From Phocaeicola salanitronis DSM 18170 (GTDB lineage Bacteria > Bacteroidota > Bacteroidia > Bacteroidales > Bacteroidaceae), in NCBI RefSeq assembly GCF_000190575.1, contig NC_015164.1, positions 1,488,001 through 1,552,000 on the forward strand: a DNA stretch of 64,000 nt, given 5' to 3'. Numbering within the stretch: position 1 is the first letter of the stretch; each line of letters begins with the position of its first letter. Both the position numbers and the translations under genes were made by a program. Below, piece after piece: positions 51,685-61,330 of the stretch. A model generated the notes under the pieces. That model was not told where the DNA came from and searched no databases. It worked only from the letters and a program-made list of their open reading frames with translations.

Positions 51685-52896
51685 TCAGCTATTCATAAAT
51701 AAATTCATAAACTCGTCTTTTTCCAACATGCCGTATCCGCCTTCCCGGCACGACACCTCATCGTATGCCTGCACCGCATCCGGCTCAATGCCCGGATAAT
51801 AAATCAAGAAAGGTATCGGCTCGGCGGTATGCGTGCGCAATTCGCACGGGGTCGGATGGTCGGGAAGCACGGCTATCGCCACCGGTTCGTCCCAGTCTTT
51901 TACCACTTCCCAAATGGGTTTAACGGCACGCTGGTCCAGATATTCGATGGTCTTCAACTTCAAGTCTACATCGCCCTCATGTCCTGCCTCATCGCTTGCT
52001 TCGATGTGCAGGTAAACGAAATCATCGGTCTTCAGGGCATCGATGGCGGCTTGTGCCTTGCCTTCGTAATTGGTGGTATAAAGTCCCGTAGCACCTTCCA
52101 CATCGATGCACCGGAGTCCGGCATAGCGTCCGATGCCCCGGATGAGGTCGACCGCCGTAATCACCGAGCCCTTGCGGATGGAGGGGTATTTATTCGCCAA
52201 CGGCTCCATCTTCGGGCGATAACCGGGACTCCAGGGCCAGATGCTGTTCGCCGGGTCTTTGCCCTCGCTCATCCGTTTCAGGTTAAGCGGATGCGAAGCC
52301 AGCAAGTCTTGCGAAGCCATAATCAGCCCGTTCAGCAAATCGGCGGTTTCTTGCGCTTCGGGAACCAACGCCTTCACCAGATTCGGGCGGAAGGGCTGCA
52401 ACGGGATGTCGTGCGGAGGCACGCAAGCCACGTGTTTGTTTCCGCCTTTCACCACCAGCAAATGCCGGTATTGCACGCCAGTATAGAAATGGATACGGTC
52501 GGAGCCTAAGCGTTCTTCCAAGGCACGAATCAGCTCGTCGGCTTCTTCGGTGGTGATGTGCCCTGCCGAATGGTTCTTCAGGATATCGCCCTCTATGCAT
52601 ACCAGGTTGCAGCGCATCGCCATGTCATCCGGCTCCAAATCGACTCCGATGCTGGCGGCTTCCAACACCCCGCGTCCCTCGTACACCGTAGGCAAGTCGT
52701 ACCCCATTACCGACATGTTCGCCACCTCGCTTCCCGGATGAAACCCGTCGGCTACGGTCTTCAGCATTCCGGTGCGTCCCATGCGTGCCAGCATATCCAT
52801 GCAGGGCGTATGGGCATATTGCAATAAAGTCTTGTTTCCCAGAGAGGGGACAGCCCAATCCGCCATCCCGTCTCCTAATATAATCAGATGTTTCAT
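51685..52896 (-). CDS. ApgM-type phosphotransfer enzyme, probable homoserine kinase
   Basis: A 403-residue alkaline-phosphatase-superfamily protein: MKHLIILGDGMADW with the metal Asp, GSEVANMSVMGYDL with the nucleophile Ser, EASDEAGHEGDV and VLPDHPTPCELRTHT with metal His. It is usually annotated as cofactor-independent phosphoglycerate mutase. Its place between thrA and thrC, in a pathway with no ThrB-type homoserine kinase nearby, fits the reported homoserine kinase role of this type in Bacteroides (from memory). The ATG at 52896 is preferred over an upstream in-frame start within the repeat. Confidence 0.85.
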   Translation of the reverse strand: MKHLIILGDGMADWAVPSLGNKTLLQYAHTPCMDMLARMGRTGMLKTVADGFHPGSEVANMSVMGYDLPTVYEGRGVLEAASIGVDLEPDDMAMRCNLVCIEGDILKNHSAGHITTEEADELIRALEERLGSDRIHFYTGVQYRHLLVVKGGNKHVACVPPHDIPLQPFRPNLVKALVPEAQETADLLNGLIMASQDLLASHPLNLKRMSEGKDPANSIWPWSPGYRPKMEPLANKYPSIRKGSVITAVDLIRGIGRYAGLRCIDVEGATGLYTTNYEGKAQAAIDALKTDDFVYLHIEASDEAGHEGDVDLKLKTIEYLDQRAVKPIWEVVKDWDEPVAIAVLPDHPTPCELRTHTAEPIPFLIYYPGIEPDAVQAYDEVSCREGGYGMLEKDEFMNLFMNS

Positions 52897-52910
52897 GTTG
52901 CTTTTCTTTT

Positions 52911-52948
52911 TAAGGCGACAAGATACCAGGTGACCCGTCACCTTATAC
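52911..52948. repeat. ACAAGGTGAC-type hairpin between thrA and the ApgM-type gene
   Basis: AAGATACCAGGTGACCCGTC faces GTCACCTTATACCTTATC in a 60-bp gap. It belongs to the same family as 15222-15315. Confidence 0.65.
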
Positions 52949-52956
52949 CTTATCAA

Positions 52957-55389
52957 CTATATATTCGCAATGCTCATAATATCCGCAAACACTCCGGCGG
53001 CGGTCACGCTCGCACCGGCTCCATAGCCTTGGATAAGCATCGGATATTCGTTATAGCGCTCGGTGGTAAGCAAGATGATATTATTGCTTCCCGCCAGTTC
53101 GTAGAACGGATGATGGCGGTCTACCTCTACCAGTTCTACCACTCCCTTTCCGCCTTCGAAGCGTGCCACGAACCGCCAGCGCTTGCCTTCACGCTCCAAC
53201 ACCTTGCGGCGTGCCTCGAAATCGGCATCCAGCGAAGGTATCTTGCGCCAGAAGTCATCCAGCGACCCTTCGAAGAAGCTGTCGGGAATGAACAAGTGTT
53301 TCTCCACATCTTCCTGATTCAGGCAATATCCCGCCTCGCGTGCCAGGATGACCAGCTTGCGCACCACATCGGTCCCGCTCAGGTCGATGCGCGGGTCGGG
53401 TTCGGAATACCCCTGCTCCTTCGCGTTCCGGATGGTCTGGCTCAAAGGCACGTCGGCACTGATTTCATTGAAAATGTAATTCAGCGTACCGCTCAACACG
53501 GCTTCGATTTTCAATATCTTGTCTCCACTGTTAATCAAGTCATTGATGGTATTGATGACCGGAAGCCCTGCTCCCACATTGGTCTCGAAGAGGAACTTCA
53601 CGCCCCGATGGCGGGCTATGCGCTTCAGTTCGGCATAAATCTCATAATCCGAAGAAGCCGCAATCTTGTTCGCCGCCACCACCGAGATGTTATGCCCCAG
53701 GAAATCCTTATACAAGGAAGCGATTTCGGGGCTGGCTGTACAATCCACAAACACCGAGTTGAAGATATTCATCCCGATAATCTCATCGTGCAATACCTGC
53801 ACCGATGAAGGCATGCCCTTTTCTTCCAGTTCCTCGCGGTAATGGGCAAGGTCGATTCCCGCACGGGTGAACATTGCCTTGTGCCCGTTGGCGATTCCCA
53901 CGATTTTCAGGTTCAGTCCCCGTTCCTGCTTCAAGCGTTCCTGCTGGCTGTGTATCTGGTCTATCAGGCTATGCCCCACCGTACCGATGCCGCAAATGAA
54001 AAGGTTCAGCACTTGATATTCGGAAAGAAAAAACGAATCGTGGATGACATTCAAGGTCTTGCGGAGCGAACCGCCTTCTACCACAAACGAGATATTGGTT
54101 TCCGACGCACCTTGCGCACAGGCTATCACGTTAATGCCGTTCCGCCCCAGCGTACCGAAGAGCTTTCCGGCAATGCCCGGCGTATGCTTCATGTTTTCAC
54201 CCACAATAGCTACCGTAGCAAGCCCTCCCTCGGCTTTCATCGGGCTGATTTCGCCCATTTCGATTTCCTTGGCGAACTCTTCATCGAGCACCTTGCAGGC
54301 AAGTGCCGCATCTTCATTGCGCACGCCGATAGAAGTAGAGTTTTCCGAAGAAGCCTGCGATACGAGGAACACACTGATGCCGTTCTCCGCCAGGGTCTTG
54401 AAGATGCGGTAGTTCACGCCGATAACGCCTACCATACCCAGTCCGGTCATCGTAATGAGGCACGTGTCGTTGATAGAAGAAATGCCCTTGATGGCTTTCG
54501 AAGAATGGTCTGCCTCCTGCTTCACGATAGTGCCCGGAGCGTCGGGATTGAATGTATTCTTTATTAATATAGGTATATTCTTATGGCATACCGGATAGAT
54601 AGTAGGCGGATAAACCACCTTCGCGCCGAAGTTGCAAAGCTCCATCGCCTCCACATAGCTCAGCTCGGTGATGGGGTAAGCGGTGCTGATGACCCTCGGG
54701 TCAGCGGTCATAAACCCGTCCACATCCGTCCATATCTCCAGCACATCGGCATCCAGCGCCGCGGCGATGATAGAAGCGGTATAATCAGAACCGCCCCTGC
54801 CCAAATTAGTCACTTCGCCCGTATCCTTATCCGACGAGATAAAGCCCGGCACCAACGATACGCGCGGAATCTCACGGAAGGTCTCGCGCACCAGACGGTT
54901 GGTCAGTTCCGAGTCGAGGATATGCTTGTTGTGCTTCTTTTCCGTCTTGATGAACAGGCGGGAGTCGAACCATTGTGCCCCGTCGATGAGCGTAGCCACG
55001 ATGATGGAAGACAAACGCTCGCCATAGCTTACGATGGTCGACGAGGTCTTGGGCGAAAGGTCGCGTATCAGATAAATGCCTTGAAAGATATCCTTCAATT
55101 CGCTCAGCAGCTCATTCACACAATCGAGGAGCAACTCCCGTTTCTCGCCCGCAGGAATCACCGTATAAACCATTTCGATGTGGCGGTTCACGATTTCCTT
55201 CATCTCTTTCTCGTATCCCGAATCGCCCGATGCCGCCATGTTCGAAGTCTTTATCAACTTGTCGGTGATGCCTCCCAACGCCGAAACCACTACGATTACC
55301 TTATCATCTATCGCCTCAACTATTTTCTTTACATTCAACATGCTGTTGACGGAGCCTACCGACGTTCCGCCGAATTTCAATACTTTCAT
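52957..55389 (-). CDS. thrA: Bifunctional aspartokinase / homoserine dehydrogenase
   Basis: An 810-residue protein from the ATG at 55389. The aspartokinase half starts MKVLKFGGTSVGSVNSM and contains FISSDKDTGEVTNLGRGGSDYTA. Two ACT regulatory domains follow (TMTGLGMVGVIGVNYRIF, VAIVGENMKHTPGIAGKLF). The homoserine dehydrogenase half (about 460-810) has LFICGIGTVGHSLIDQI and EAVLSGTLNYIFNEI. First and committed steps to Thr/Met. Length equals E. coli ThrA. Expression is probably controlled by the leader at 55390-55660. Confidence 0.96.
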   Translation of the reverse strand: MKVLKFGGTSVGSVNSMLNVKKIVEAIDDKVIVVVSALGGITDKLIKTSNMAASGDSGYEKEMKEIVNRHIEMVYTVIPAGEKRELLLDCVNELLSELKDIFQGIYLIRDLSPKTSSTIVSYGERLSSIIVATLIDGAQWFDSRLFIKTEKKHNKHILDSELTNRLVRETFREIPRVSLVPGFISSDKDTGEVTNLGRGGSDYTASIIAAALDADVLEIWTDVDGFMTADPRVISTAYPITELSYVEAMELCNFGAKVVYPPTIYPVCHKNIPILIKNTFNPDAPGTIVKQEADHSSKAIKGISSINDTCLITMTGLGMVGVIGVNYRIFKTLAENGISVFLVSQASSENSTSIGVRNEDAALACKVLDEEFAKEIEMGEISPMKAEGGLATVAIVGENMKHTPGIAGKLFGTLGRNGINVIACAQGASETNISFVVEGGSLRKTLNVIHDSFFLSEYQVLNLFICGIGTVGHSLIDQIHSQQERLKQERGLNLKIVGIANGHKAMFTRAGIDLAHYREELEEKGMPSSVQVLHDEIIGMNIFNSVFVDCTASPEIASLYKDFLGHNISVVAANKIAASSDYEIYAELKRIARHRGVKFLFETNVGAGLPVINTINDLINSGDKILKIEAVLSGTLNYIFNEISADVPLSQTIRNAKEQGYSEPDPRIDLSGTDVVRKLVILAREAGYCLNQEDVEKHLFIPDSFFEGSLDDFWRKIPSLDADFEARRKVLEREGKRWRFVARFEGGKGVVELVEVDRHHPFYELAGSNNIILLTTERYNEYPMLIQGYGAGASVTAAGVFADIMSIANI

Positions 55390-55660
55390 ACGATTGTTCG
55401 ATAAAACTAATTGATGGCACACGATGAACCCTTAAAAAAATCCGTTTCATCTGTGTGCGATGAATTATAAACACTTATTATTGAATCATAAAAATGAAGA
55501 AATGCCTGCGTCCACAGGCGTGTATCACGTAGAAACACCATTATACAACCGCTCAACCCCGAGGGGTCATCCCAGTGGCAGATGTATAGAGGGACATACG
55601 CCCCGTGGCACACATCAGAATGATATGTAGATTGTTCCGGTTCATGTATAATTGTTTTGT
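55390..55660 (-). promoter_or_regulatory. Leader of the thr operon with attenuator candidates
   Basis: About 270 nt from the likely start near 55660 to the thrA ATG. It encodes the short peptide at 55553-55645. A first hairpin GCCTG..CAGGC (55504-55519) is followed by a U-rich tract. A second hairpin TTCATC-gcacaca-GATGAA (55446-55464) is followed by ACGGA and seven U. This second stem is mutually exclusive with a longer pairing of the same GATGAA to TTCATCGTGTGC (55417-55428). Such switching is what attenuation needs. Confidence 0.55.
55553..55645 (-). CDS. Putative 30-residue leader peptide of the thr operon
   Basis: The reading frame ATG to TGA begins 15 nt past the predicted start site. 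It contains 4 Met, 4 Thr (using ACG, ACA, ACT and ACC) and an Ile-Ile pair: MNRNNLHIILMCATGRMSLY, then TSATGMTPRG. The final codons overlap a small hairpin ACCCC/GGGGT. The bias toward products of the thrA pathway (Thr, Met, Ile) fits a translation-sensing leader. Not in the six-frame list because of its length. Confidence 0.5.
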   Translation of the reverse strand: MNRNNLHIILMCATGRMSLYTSATGMTPRG

Positions 55661-55666
55661 CGTTCG

Positions 55667-55696
55667 CAAATATAGTAACATTTTTCCATAAACAAA
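55667..55696 (-). promoter_or_regulatory. thr operon promoter
   Basis: TTTG (complement of 55693-55696) and TATATTTG (complement of 55667-55674) with an 18-bp spacer, an excellent match to the Bacteroides consensus. Confidence 0.8.
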
Positions 55697-55832
55697 CATA
55701 TTCGGCGTTTTTTTTGGAATAATCCGTCAAAGTTCATGCCCGCGAAGCCGAAAACAAGCGTCAAAGGACGGATGATTGCACACTTTCCAGCGAAAATCTT
55801 CACAAACTATTGCAAGAGAATAAAAAATCCCC

Positions 55833-55840
55833 TATTTTTG
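55833..55840 (+). promoter_or_regulatory. -7 box of frr (TATTTTTG)
   Basis: A consensus match 44 bp before the frr ATG. Confidence 0.6.
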
Positions 55841-55883
55841 TTCACATAAACTTATCGACAAAATATTTAAAAGCAACAAGAAT

Positions 55884-56444
55884 ATGGCAGATTCTAAAAC
55901 TATCCTCAGCAGCGCTGAAGAAAAAATGGATATGGCAATCATGTATCTGGAAGATGCTTTGGCACATATCCGCGCCGGAAAAGCCGATGTACGTCTGCTT
56001 GACGGCATCCGTGTAGATTCATACGGAAGCATGGTTCCTATTAATAATGTAGCGGCGGTCACTACCCCCGACGCACGGAGCATCGCCATCAAGCCGTGGG
56101 ACAAGAGCATGTTCCGCATCATCGAAAAAGCGATTATCGACTCCGACCTGGGTATCATGCCCGAAAACAACGGCGAAATTATCCGCATCGGCATCCCTCC
56201 ATTGACAGAAGAGCGCCGTAAACAACTCGCCAAACAATGCAAAGGCGAAGGGGAAACGGCTAAAGTAAGCGTACGCAACGCACGGCGCGATGCCATCGAC
56301 GCCCTGAAGAAAGCCGTAAAAGACGGTATGCCCGAAGACGAGCAGAAGAATTCGGAAGCAAAGCTTCAAAAGACGCACGACAAGTATATCAAGCAAATCG
56401 ATGACTTGCTCGCCGCTAAAGACAAAGAAATCATGACTGTATAA
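55884..56444 (+). CDS. frr: Ribosome recycling factor
   Basis: A 186-residue protein of standard length: [98 protein letters not shown]. It releases ribosomes after termination together with EF-G. Confidence 0.98.
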   Translation: MADSKTILSSAEEKMDMAIMYLEDALAHIRAGKADVRLLDGIRVDSYGSMVPINNVAAVTTPDARSIAIKPWDKSMFRIIEKAIIDSDLGIMPENNGEIIRIGIPPLTEERRKQLAKQCKGEGETAKVSVRNARRDAIDALKKAVKDGMPEDEQKNSEAKLQKTHDKYIKQIDDLLAAKDKEIMTV

Positions 56445-56448
56445 CACA

Positions 56449-56535
56449 AGGAAACGAGATGACGGGTTGACAAGGCTTAGAATACCCCAAAGCACCTAAA
56501 ACCTTGTCAACTTGTCAACTCATACCTTGTCAACT
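56449..56535. repeat. CTTGTCAAC/GTTGACAAG inverted repeat
   Basis: GGGTTGACAAGGCTTAG on the left faces AACCTTGTCAACTTGTCAAC and a further CCTTGTCAAC on the right. Located between frr and rsgA. The rsgA frame is open back into this repeat, which explains an in-frame TTG at 56504. Confidence 0.75.
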
Positions 56536-56548
56536 AAAACAAAAAGCG

Positions 56549-57484
56549 TTGGAAAAAGGATTAGTCATCAAGAACACAGGAAGCTGGTATGTGGTAAAGA
56601 CCGAAGACGGGAAGCAGATTGAATGCAAGATAAAAGGGAACTTCCGCCTGAAAGGAATACGCAGCACCAATCCTATTGCGGTGGGCGACCGTGTGCAAAT
56701 CGCCTTGAACCCCGAAGGGACCGCCTTCATCACCGAAATAGAAGACCGCAAGAACTACATCATACGCCGGGCTTCGAACCTCTCCAAGCAATCGCATATC
56801 ATTGCAGCCAACCTCGACCTGTGCATGCTGGTGGTGACCGTCAATTATCCCGAAACCTCCACTATCTTTATCGACCGTTTCTTGGCTTCCGCCGAAGCCT
56901 ATCGGGTGCCGGTAGCACTGGTATTCAACAAGACCGACCTTTATTCAGAAGACGAATTGCGCTATTTGGAAGGGCTTATTCACCTTTACACCCATATCGG
57001 ATATCCTTGCTTCCGCATTTCTGCCCTCAATAATGAAGGAATCAATGAAATAAAGGAAGAACTGAAAGGGAAAATCACCCTCTTTTCAGGGCATTCGGGC
57101 GTAGGGAAATCAACGCTTATCAATGCCATCCTGCCCGAAGCACACCTGAAAACCGGAGAAATATCCACAGCCCATAACAAAGGCATGCACACCACGACTT
57201 TTTCTGAAATGTTCCCCGTAGAAGGCGAAGGATATATCATCGACACACCGGGCATCAAAGGATTCGGCACCTTCGACATGAAAGACGAAGAAGTGAGCCA
57301 TTACTTCAAAGAGATTTTCGAATTCTCCGCGCATTGCAAGTACGGAAACTGCACCCACCGGCACGAACCGGGCTGCGCCGTACGCGAAGCCGTAGAGAAC
57401 CATTACATCAGCGAATCACGCTATGCATCCTACCTTAATATTCTGGAAGACAGAGAAGAAGGAAAGTATCGCGCGGCATATTAA
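56549..57484 (+). CDS. rsgA: Ribosome small-subunit GTPase RsgA
   Basis: A 311-residue protein from a TTG at 56549 ([16 protein letters not shown]). Circularly permuted GTPase: NKTD (G4), then GHSGVGKST (G1) and DTPGI (G3). N-terminal OB fold ([20 protein letters not shown]). C-terminal zinc motif [14 protein letters not shown]. It assists 30S maturation. The TTG start is a judgement; no ATG precedes the OB fold. Confidence 0.93.
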   Translation: MEKGLVIKNTGSWYVVKTEDGKQIECKIKGNFRLKGIRSTNPIAVGDRVQIALNPEGTAFITEIEDRKNYIIRRASNLSKQSHIIAANLDLCMLVVTVNYPETSTIFIDRFLASAEAYRVPVALVFNKTDLYSEDELRYLEGLIHLYTHIGYPCFRISALNNEGINEIKEELKGKITLFSGHSGVGKSTLINAILPEAHLKTGEISTAHNKGMHTTTFSEMFPVEGEGYIIDTPGIKGFGTFDMKDEEVSHYFKEIFEFSAHCKYGNCTHRHEPGCAVREAVENHYISESRYASYLNILEDREEGKYRAAY

Positions 57485-57503
57485 ATAAAAAACACAGACC
57501 ATC

Positions 57504-58970
57504 ATGAAAACACAACCTATCAAGATGACCAACTTCCGCTGGACCATCTGTTTTATGCTTTTTATGGCAACCACCATCAACTACATGGACCGGCAAGTCC
57601 TCTCGCTCACATGGAAAGACTTCATCGCACCCGAATTCCACTGGACCGATACCGATTACGGGTTCATAGCCGGCGTATTCGCCATCGTCTATGCCGCCGG
57701 AATGCTTTTTGCCGGACGGGTCATCGACTGGATGGGCACACGCAAAGGATACCTCTGGACAATCGGAATCTGGTCATTAGGCGCCTGCCTCCATGCCCTT
57801 TGCGGCATCGCCACCGAATGGTGGGTAGGCGTGGACAACGTAGAAGCGTTAAAGCAAGCCGAAGCAGGCTCAGCCCTGGCATTAAGCATCGCTACCATAA
57901 GCGTCTATTTCTTCATCGCCGCACGGTGTATCCTTGCCATTGGCGAGGCGGGCAATTTCCCCGTAGCGGCAAAAGTAGCCGCCGAGTATTTCCCGAAGAA
58001 AGACCGTGCTTTCCCCACCAGCATCTACAATAGCGGAGCGGCAATCGGCGCACTTGTCGCCCCGGTCAGCATCCCTACCCTGGCAAGCTATTTCCGCGAT
58101 TTAGGCGTAGGAAACGGTTGGGAAATGGCATTCGTCATCATCGGTGCATTAGGCTTCGTATGGATGGGCTTCTGGGTATTCCTCTACAAACGCCCGCGCG
58201 AAAGCCGTTGGGTGAACGAAGCCGAGCTGGCATACATCGAACAAAATGAAGAAGAAGAAGAGCCACAAGCCTCCTCAGAGGGAGAAAACCTGCCCAAGAT
58301 GTCTTTCCTGCAATGCATCCGCTACAAACAGGCATGGGCATTCGCCGTGGGCAAATTCCTGACCGATGGCATCTGGTGGTTCTTCCTGTTCTGGACCCCC
58401 GCCTACCTGAGCGATGTCTACCACCTGCCCTCTAACGCCCCGATGGCACAATTGCTCATCTTCGTCCTCTATGCCATCACGATGCTCTCCATCATCGGAG
58501 GCTGGCTTCCTACCTATTTCGTGGAAAAGAAAGGAATGAACCCCTATAAGGGACGTATGCGCGCCATGCTCATCTTCGCCTTCTTCCCCATTCTTACCCT
58601 TTTGGCGCAACCTTTGGGAGCTTACTCGTACTGGTATCCGATTATCATCATAGGCATAGCCGGAGCGGCACACCAGGCCTGGTCGTCCAACATCTATTGC
58701 ACCGTAAGCGACATGTTCCCGCAAAACGCCATCGCCACTATCATCGGCTTCGGAGGCATGGCGGGAGGCATCGGCTCCTCGCTCATCAATATGGGTTCGG
58801 GAGTCCTGTTCGACTATGCCGCCAACACCCAGCTCGCCTTTATGGGCTTTACGGGAAAGCCGGCAGGATATTTCATCATCTTCTGCATCTGCTCGGTGGC
58901 ATACCTCATCGGATGGATTATCATGAAAGCACTCGTTCCTGAATACAAGCCCATCAAACCGGAAAGCTAA
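57504..58970 (+). CDS. MFS transporter, hexuronate (ExuT)-like anion:cation symporter
   Basis: A 488-residue protein with 12 helices. Features of the ACS family: RWTICFMLFMATTINYMDRQVLSL at the N-terminus, FAGRVIDWMGTRKGYLW, ARCILAIGEAGNFPVAAKVAAEYFPKKDRAF and GAAIGALVAP. Acidic loop EQNEEEEEPQ near residue 250. Probably imports galacturonate or glucuronate. No uronate catabolic genes lie nearby. It starts 20 bp after rsgA. Confidence 0.88.
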   Translation: MKTQPIKMTNFRWTICFMLFMATTINYMDRQVLSLTWKDFIAPEFHWTDTDYGFIAGVFAIVYAAGMLFAGRVIDWMGTRKGYLWTIGIWSLGACLHALCGIATEWWVGVDNVEALKQAEAGSALALSIATISVYFFIAARCILAIGEAGNFPVAAKVAAEYFPKKDRAFPTSIYNSGAAIGALVAPVSIPTLASYFRDLGVGNGWEMAFVIIGALGFVWMGFWVFLYKRPRESRWVNEAELAYIEQNEEEEEPQASSEGENLPKMSFLQCIRYKQAWAFAVGKFLTDGIWWFFLFWTPAYLSDVYHLPSNAPMAQLLIFVLYAITMLSIIGGWLPTYFVEKKGMNPYKGRMRAMLIFAFFPILTLLAQPLGAYSYWYPIIIIGIAGAAHQAWSSNIYCTVSDMFPQNAIATIIGFGGMAGGIGSSLINMGSGVLFDYAANTQLAFMGFTGKPAGYFIIFCICSVAYLIGWIIMKALVPEYKPIKPES

Positions 58971-59004
58971 CACCTCCGGCAGACGCAAGCAATTGAATAA
59001 CCAG

Positions 59005-59042
59005 ATGCATATAGCTCCGTGCGCGCACGGAGCTATATGCAT
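59005..59042. repeat. 38-bp perfect palindrome
   Basis: ATGCATATAGCTCCGTGCG is followed directly by its complement, with no unpaired loop. In RNA it gives a hairpin of about 17 bp. No U-run follows, so it is unlike a standard terminator, though it lies 35 bp after the MFS gene. Confidence 0.95.
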
Positions 59043-59135
59043 TTACAAACGGACCGTTCACCTCAAAAACTCCCGGCTATAACAGATTTTTACATTGGGA
59101 ACCTCCAAATCCATTGTGAAACGAATAAAATCCAC

Positions 59136-59143
59136 TATATTTG
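59136..59143 (+). promoter_or_regulatory. -7 box of metF (TATATTTG)
   Basis: A consensus box 38 bp before the ATG at 59181. It lies inside the longer open frame that begins at 59019 and so argues against that upstream start. Confidence 0.65.
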
Positions 59144-59180
59144 CCTTTGGAAATCACATCGTACGATAACAGGAATAAAA

Positions 59181-60134
59181 ATGAAAGTAATTGAATTAAT
59201 CAAAGCATCGGAGAAGACCGCTTTCTCGTTCGAGATCCTCCCCCCCTTAAAGGGAACAGGCATCGAGAAAGTGTATGAAACCATCGACCTGCTCCGCGAA
59301 TTTGATCCGAAATACATCAACATCACCACCCACCGGAGCGAATACGTCTATACCGAGCTGGGGAACGGATTGTTCGAACGGAAACGCATCCGCCGGCGTC
59401 CGGGTACGGTAGCCGTAGCCGCCGCTATCCAAAACAAATACGGCATTCCCGTAGTACCCCACGTATTGTGCAGCGGGTTCACACGCGAAGACATCGAGTA
59501 CATGCTGCTCGACCTGCAATTCTTAGGCATCACCGACCTGCTGGTCCTCCGCGGAGACAAGGCGAAACACCAGTCGGCATTTACCCCCGAGGAAGGCGGA
59601 TACAGCCATGCCATCGAACTGGAAGCACAGATAAACGACTTCAACCAAGGCATTTTCGTCGACGGATCGCCCATCAAACAACCCGTACACCCCTTCGGAT
59701 ACGGCGTGGCATGTTACCCCGAGAAGCACGAAGAAGCACCGAACATGGAACAAGACATTTACTGGCTGAAGAAAAAGATAGAAACGGGAGCGCAATATGC
59801 CGTGACCCAGCTTTTCTATGATAACCAGAAATATTTCGCCTTCGTGGACAGGCTCCGTGCAGAAGGCATCAACGTGCCCATCATCCCCGGCATCAAACCT
59901 TTCGGCAAGCTTTCCCAACTCTCGGTGATTCCGAAGACATTCAAGGTCGACCTGCCTCAGGAACTGGTATCGGAAGCGATGAAATGCAAGACCGATGCCG
60001 AAGCCGCCGAAGTAGGCGTGGAATGGTGCATCAGCCAATGCCGCGAACTGATGGCACACGGCGTACCCAGCATCCATTTCTATACCGTAGGAGCGGCACA
60101 GAGCGTAAGCCGTGTAGCAAAAGCCATTTATTAA
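59181..60134 (+). CDS. metF: 5,10-methylenetetrahydrofolate reductase
   Basis: A 317-residue TIM-barrel: FSFEILPPLKGTGIE, YINITTHRSEY, VVPHVLCSGFTREDIEYMLLDLQFLGITDLLVLRGDK (FAD/folate region), YAVTQLFYDN and PIIPGIKPF. Makes methyl-THF for methionine synthesis. The stop is 2 bp before the holB ATG. Confidence 0.96.
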   Translation: MKVIELIKASEKTAFSFEILPPLKGTGIEKVYETIDLLREFDPKYINITTHRSEYVYTELGNGLFERKRIRRRPGTVAVAAAIQNKYGIPVVPHVLCSGFTREDIEYMLLDLQFLGITDLLVLRGDKAKHQSAFTPEEGGYSHAIELEAQINDFNQGIFVDGSPIKQPVHPFGYGVACYPEKHEEAPNMEQDIYWLKKKIETGAQYAVTQLFYDNQKYFAFVDRLRAEGINVPIIPGIKPFGKLSQLSVIPKTFKVDLPQELVSEAMKCKTDAEAAEVGVEWCISQCRELMAHGVPSIHFYTVGAAQSVSRVAKAIY

Positions 60135-60136
60135 CT

Positions 60137-61264
60137 ATGTACATCAAGGACATCATAGGGCAGAACGAAGCGAAACAACATCTCCTGACGTTGGCGCATG
60201 AAAGGCGCGTCCCTCACGCCATGCTTTTTTGCGGACCTTCGGGAAGCGGGAAACTTCCGTTGGCATTAGCGCTGGCAAGATACCTCACCTGCGAAAATCC
60301 CGGCGAGGAGGATGCGTGCGGAAAATGCCCTTCGTGCCAAATGATGAACAAATATGCTCATCCCGACGTGCATTTCGCCTTTCCGGTCATCAAGCGCAAA
60401 AGCGGGCGTGACACGGTATCGGCGGATTTCCTGAACGAGTGGAGGCAACAATTGCTGGACACGCCTTACTTCACGTTCCACCAATGGCTGGCACGCATCG
60501 GCACCGAGAACCAGCAAGCCCAAATATTCGTGAGCGAAAGCGATGAAATCCAGCGTGCCCTTTCCCTGAAATCATCGCGCGGAGGATATAAAATCATGAT
60601 AGTCTGGCTTCCGGAAAAGATGAACGCCGAATGCGGGAACAAGCTGCTCAAGCTTTTGGAAGAGCCTCCTGCCCAGACGGTATTCATGCTGGTAAGCGAA
60701 GCGCCCGACACGCTGATGCCTACCCTGACAAGCCGCATGCAACGGTTCCGCCTCCCGCCCCTGCACGAAACGGATATCGCCTCAATGCTCTCCTCGCGTT
60801 ATATGCTCACGCCTGAGGACAGCCGCGAAATAGCCCACCTCTCAGAAGGGAGCGTCATCACGGCTATCGAGAATATCCATTTGGGCGAAGAACACCGGAT
60901 GTATTTCGACCTGTTCACCTCGCTCATGCGCCTGGCATACGCCCGGAAGCTGAAAGAGCTGAAAGGATGGAGCGAGCAGGTTGCCGCCATGGGGCGCGAA
61001 CGCCAGAAAAATTTCCTGAACTATTGCGAACACATGGTACGCGAAAGTTTTATCTCTAACTTCCGGCATCCGGAAATGAACTACATGGCACGTGAAGAAA
61101 AACAATTCACCACACGTTTTGCCCCGTTCATCAACGAGCGGAATGTAATAGGCATCAGCACGGAATTGCAGGAAGCCATCCGGCATATCGAACAAAACGC
61201 GAACCCGAAATTCGTCTTCTTCGATTTCGTACTGAAGATTATTGTATGGTTAGTAAAAAAATAA
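60137..61264 (+). CDS. holB: DNA polymerase III subunit delta prime
   Basis: A 375-residue AAA+ clamp-loader subunit. FCGPSGSGKLPLALALARYL has a degenerate Walker A (GSGKLP), as expected for delta prime, and the zinc-type CGKCPSCQMM is present. NKLLKLLEEPPAQTVFMLVS and PTLTSRMQRFRLPPL are sensor and SRC-like (TSR) regions. Starts right after metF. Confidence 0.93.
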   Translation: MYIKDIIGQNEAKQHLLTLAHERRVPHAMLFCGPSGSGKLPLALALARYLTCENPGEEDACGKCPSCQMMNKYAHPDVHFAFPVIKRKSGRDTVSADFLNEWRQQLLDTPYFTFHQWLARIGTENQQAQIFVSESDEIQRALSLKSSRGGYKIMIVWLPEKMNAECGNKLLKLLEEPPAQTVFMLVSEAPDTLMPTLTSRMQRFRLPPLHETDIASMLSSRYMLTPEDSREIAHLSEGSVITAIENIHLGEEHRMYFDLFTSLMRLAYARKLKELKGWSEQVAAMGRERQKNFLNYCEHMVRESFISNFRHPEMNYMAREEKQFTTRFAPFINERNVIGISTELQEAIRHIEQNANPKFVFFDFVLKIIVWLVKK

Positions 61265-61330
61265 GAAATCGGCTTTTAAGTTTGCCAATTGGAACACAAC
61301 CAGAACTTAAGAGTCCAAAAGAATACTTAT

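Noticed and set aside
56504..56548. Upstream TTG start for rsgA
   Set aside because: The extra residues come from the CTTGTCAAC repeat and are not RsgA-like; TTG at 56549 lies at the start of the OB-fold region.
59019..59180. N-terminal extension of metF
   Set aside because: It overlaps the palindrome at 59005-59042 and a consensus promoter at 59136-59143; MetF homology starts at 59181.
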